Shown here: piece by piece, positions 62,636-64,000 of the stretch
Layout: each line of letters begins with the position of its first letter
How positions within the stretch are numbered: position 1 is the first letter of the stretch
DNA from: Metabacillus niabensis
Lineage (GTDB): Bacteria; Bacillota; Bacilli; Bacillales; Bacillaceae
Direction: 5' to 3'
Assembly (NCBI RefSeq): GCF_902829255.1
Contig: NZ_CADEPK010000012.1
Coordinates: 1-64,000, forward strand
Length of the DNA stretch: 64,000 bases
The notes under the pieces: model-generated
Told to the model about the DNA's origin: nothing
Databases searched by the model: none
The model's input: only the letters and a program-made list of their open reading frames with translations
Translations under genes and position numbers: made by a program

Positions 62636-63082
62636 TTAATTGTCGGCAATATCAATTTGCTCCTTTAAGTAATCCGCATCCTCTTGATTAATACTGAAGT
62701 ATTCCGTTTGCTCCGAGCCCCCACCATTGCATAGCCCAATCACTGCACCTTCGTCTGTGAACCATAGCTTGGAGTTAATCAGTAAGGTAGATTGCTTCGG
62801 GCTCTTCATTTGCAAATATGTATCAGGATGTCCTAAGTCTGCATTAGGAGACTGTAGCGGTTTTCTATGCATAAAAATCATCATAACATTATCAATAATA
62901 TCCTGATGCTTAGCATCTGTAATGACCTTGCTATAATTGATTTGCTCCGTATTTTCATTGCTCGCAAAGCCGAACGCGATTTCTCTAGTTGTCTCATGGG
63001 TCGTCAGTTTTCCTGTTAGATAACCACCGATAAAAATGATTAAAACGATAAAAATGGCACACGCTGTTTTGACAATCTTCAT
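62636..63082 (-). CDS. Membrane-anchored or secreted protein, unknown
   Basis: This 148-residue protein has a single N-terminal hydrophobic segment (VKTACAIFIVLIIFIGGYLTG) and a polar remainder likely outside the cell. No lipobox, catalytic motif or known domain is visible. Start at 63082 is chosen for GGGGAG upstream. First gene of a two-gene minus-strand unit. Confidence 0.65.
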   Translation of the reverse strand: MKIVKTACAIFIVLIIFIGGYLTGKLTTHETTREIAFGFASNENTEQINYSKVITDAKHQDIIDNVMMIFMHRKPLQSPNADLGHPDTYLQMKSPKQSTLLINSKLWFTDEGAVIGLCNGGGSEQTEYFSINQEDADYLKEQIDIADN

Positions 63083-63157
63083 TTGCACTCCCCTTCCTTC
63101 GCTCTTATATAAATTAACGTATTTAAAATGTGAAAAGTTTCATTATTTGGAAATTAA

Positions 63158-63205
63158 AAGAGAGAAGGATACTAAAGGTTGAAATCCTGTGTTTTTAACT
63201 CTCTT
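63158..63205 (-). terminator. Terminator of yoaP
   Basis: On the minus strand AAGAGAG pairs with CTCTCTT, with an inner GGAT/ATCC stem, followed by TTAATTT. The left arm overlaps the last codons of the gene. Confidence 0.7.
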
Positions 63206-63965
63206 GTTTTAGACGTTTTTTCGTCAAAAGCTTTAAAAAATTGTTCTTCGATTCCGGATGATAGGTCAAAATTTCCCCATTGTAGATAACCGTAAAGACA
63301 CCAAAAGGGGTTGGAGACTGTTGTTGAAGTTTTTGATAGCTATCCAGTTCAATCATTTGGACATCAATATGAAGCTCCTGTGCAGCTTCCTTTAGATTCA
63401 TCTCAGCATCATGAGTAAATGGACATTGATGTGAGGTAAAAGCGGTTATGCCATTTCTATATTGTCGAGCCGTTTCCTGCCAATTGTAAAAGTGAGGAGC
63501 TTTGTCGTCACCAAAATGGTAAGCCATTAATTCAAATTCAGCCATTTTATCAACGAGAGTAAACCCTTTTCGTTCAAAAAATAATTTGTCAGGAAGCCAT
63601 GTTTTATTGCTCGTCGTAACAGCGATTCCCGATAAGCCAAGCGTTTTTGCTTCTTTTATACATTCGTCCAAAAGCATGCTGCCATACCCTTTTCCTTTGC
63701 TTTTTCCAACAACCCAAAAGCAATGGATAACCATGTATTTTTTAGCGTTTATCGCTCTCCATGTATGCGTTCCAGGGATGTACTCAATAAATCCACGATG
63801 CTTACCATCCTCTTGAATGATTTTTAATGATAGCCCTTCTGTAAAGCGTTCCTTTAGCCAGCTTAATTTTTTTTGATAACCAGCATTTTTTGGTTTGCTT
63901 CGCATACAAAAAAAACCGTAGTCCTCAACATTTTGTTCATTGACATGAATGATTTCAACCAACAC
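63195..63965 (-). CDS. yoaP: YoaP-like GNAT acetyltransferase fused to a thioredoxin-like domain
   Basis: This 256-residue protein has an N-terminal GNAT fold (VGKSKGKGYGSMLLDECIKEA carries the acetyl-CoA loop, residues about 88-108). A C-terminal part of about 110 residues contains FTSHQCPFTHDAE, a thioredoxin-like site with one Cys. It closely resembles B. subtilis YoaP of unknown substrate. GGAGG lies 5 nt before the GTG at 63965, preferred over an upstream TTG (63977) inside the ribosome site. Confidence 0.85.
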   Translation of the reverse strand: MLVEIIHVNEQNVEDYGFFCMRSKPKNAGYQKKLSWLKERFTEGLSLKIIQEDGKHRGFIEYIPGTHTWRAINAKKYMVIHCFWVVGKSKGKGYGSMLLDECIKEAKTLGLSGIAVTTSNKTWLPDKLFFERKGFTLVDKMAEFELMAYHFGDDKAPHFYNWQETARQYRNGITAFTSHQCPFTHDAEMNLKEAAQELHIDVQMIELDSYQKLQQQSPTPFGVFTVIYNGEILTYHPESKNNFLKLLTKKRLKQES

Positions 63966-64000
63966 TGATCCCTCCAAAGCAAGCGTATATTCACGCTTCA

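Noticed and set aside
62273-62668. Plus-strand ORF of 131 codons opposite the small membrane protein
   Set aside because: No ribosome site, rich in Lys and Ile as expected of an antisense frame, and the minus-strand frame has a good SD and clear membrane segments.

Overview
The window reads as chromosomal DNA from a low-GC, endospore-forming Bacillaceae species (Bacillus or a close relative). The reasons are the near-complete B. subtilis-like order uvrB-uvrA / yvlABCD / hprK-lgt-yvoD-ppaX-yvoF / his operon / yvcD-trxB-yvcI-rapZ-glmR-whiA-crh / clpP / sigL / cggR-gap-pgk-tpi-pgm-eno / secG-yvaK-rnr-smpB-ssrA, the presence of Crh, a Spo0E-like phosphatase, and strong GGAGG ribosome sites with frequent GTG and TTG starts. 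Gene names come from recalled family features, not from a search.

Layout. 1-5.2 kb: excision repair genes uvrBA behind a LexA box. 5.4-8.8 kb: an accessory pair (DUF1672 lipoprotein plus an SA1320-type lipase with a long helical tail) and a Spo0E-like gene. 8.8-10.9 kb: yvlABCD behind a clear SigW promoter. 11-14.6 kb: a secreted phosphoesterase, a cell-wall amidase, and a macrolide phosphotransferase preceded by what looks like a complete leader-peptide attenuator. 14.8-18.9 kb: hprK-lgt-yvoD-ppaX-yvoF (carbon-catabolite control and lipoprotein maturation). 19-24.8 kb: a histidine operon that lacks hisA. 25-33 kb: yvcD, trxB, yvcI-rapZ-glmR-whiA-crh and clpP with a CtsR site. 33.7-43 kb: tRNA-Arg, sigL, and the glycolytic cggR-gap-pgk-tpiA-gpmI-eno block with a CggR operator. 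43-48 kb: secG-yvaK-rnr-smpB-ssrA (trans-translation and RNA decay). 48-64 kb: accessory DNA with a PadR-controlled ABC exporter, AdhA with a MerR-type promoter, three CBO0543-type membrane proteins around a DUF3231 protein, a large methyltransferase, a polysaccharide-degradation patch (heparinase-like, YesL, pectate lyase) and YoaP.

Most notable are: (1) the leader region of the macrolide phosphotransferase gene, where an 11-codon ORF, two mutually exclusive helices and a terminator form a self-consistent attenuator; (2) the lipoprotein plus reverse-arranged lipase pair, which resembles a type VII toxin-immunity unit; (3) three 20-21 bp tandem arrays, each lying just after a terminator; (4) the missing hisA; and (5) several intergenic hairpin repeats.
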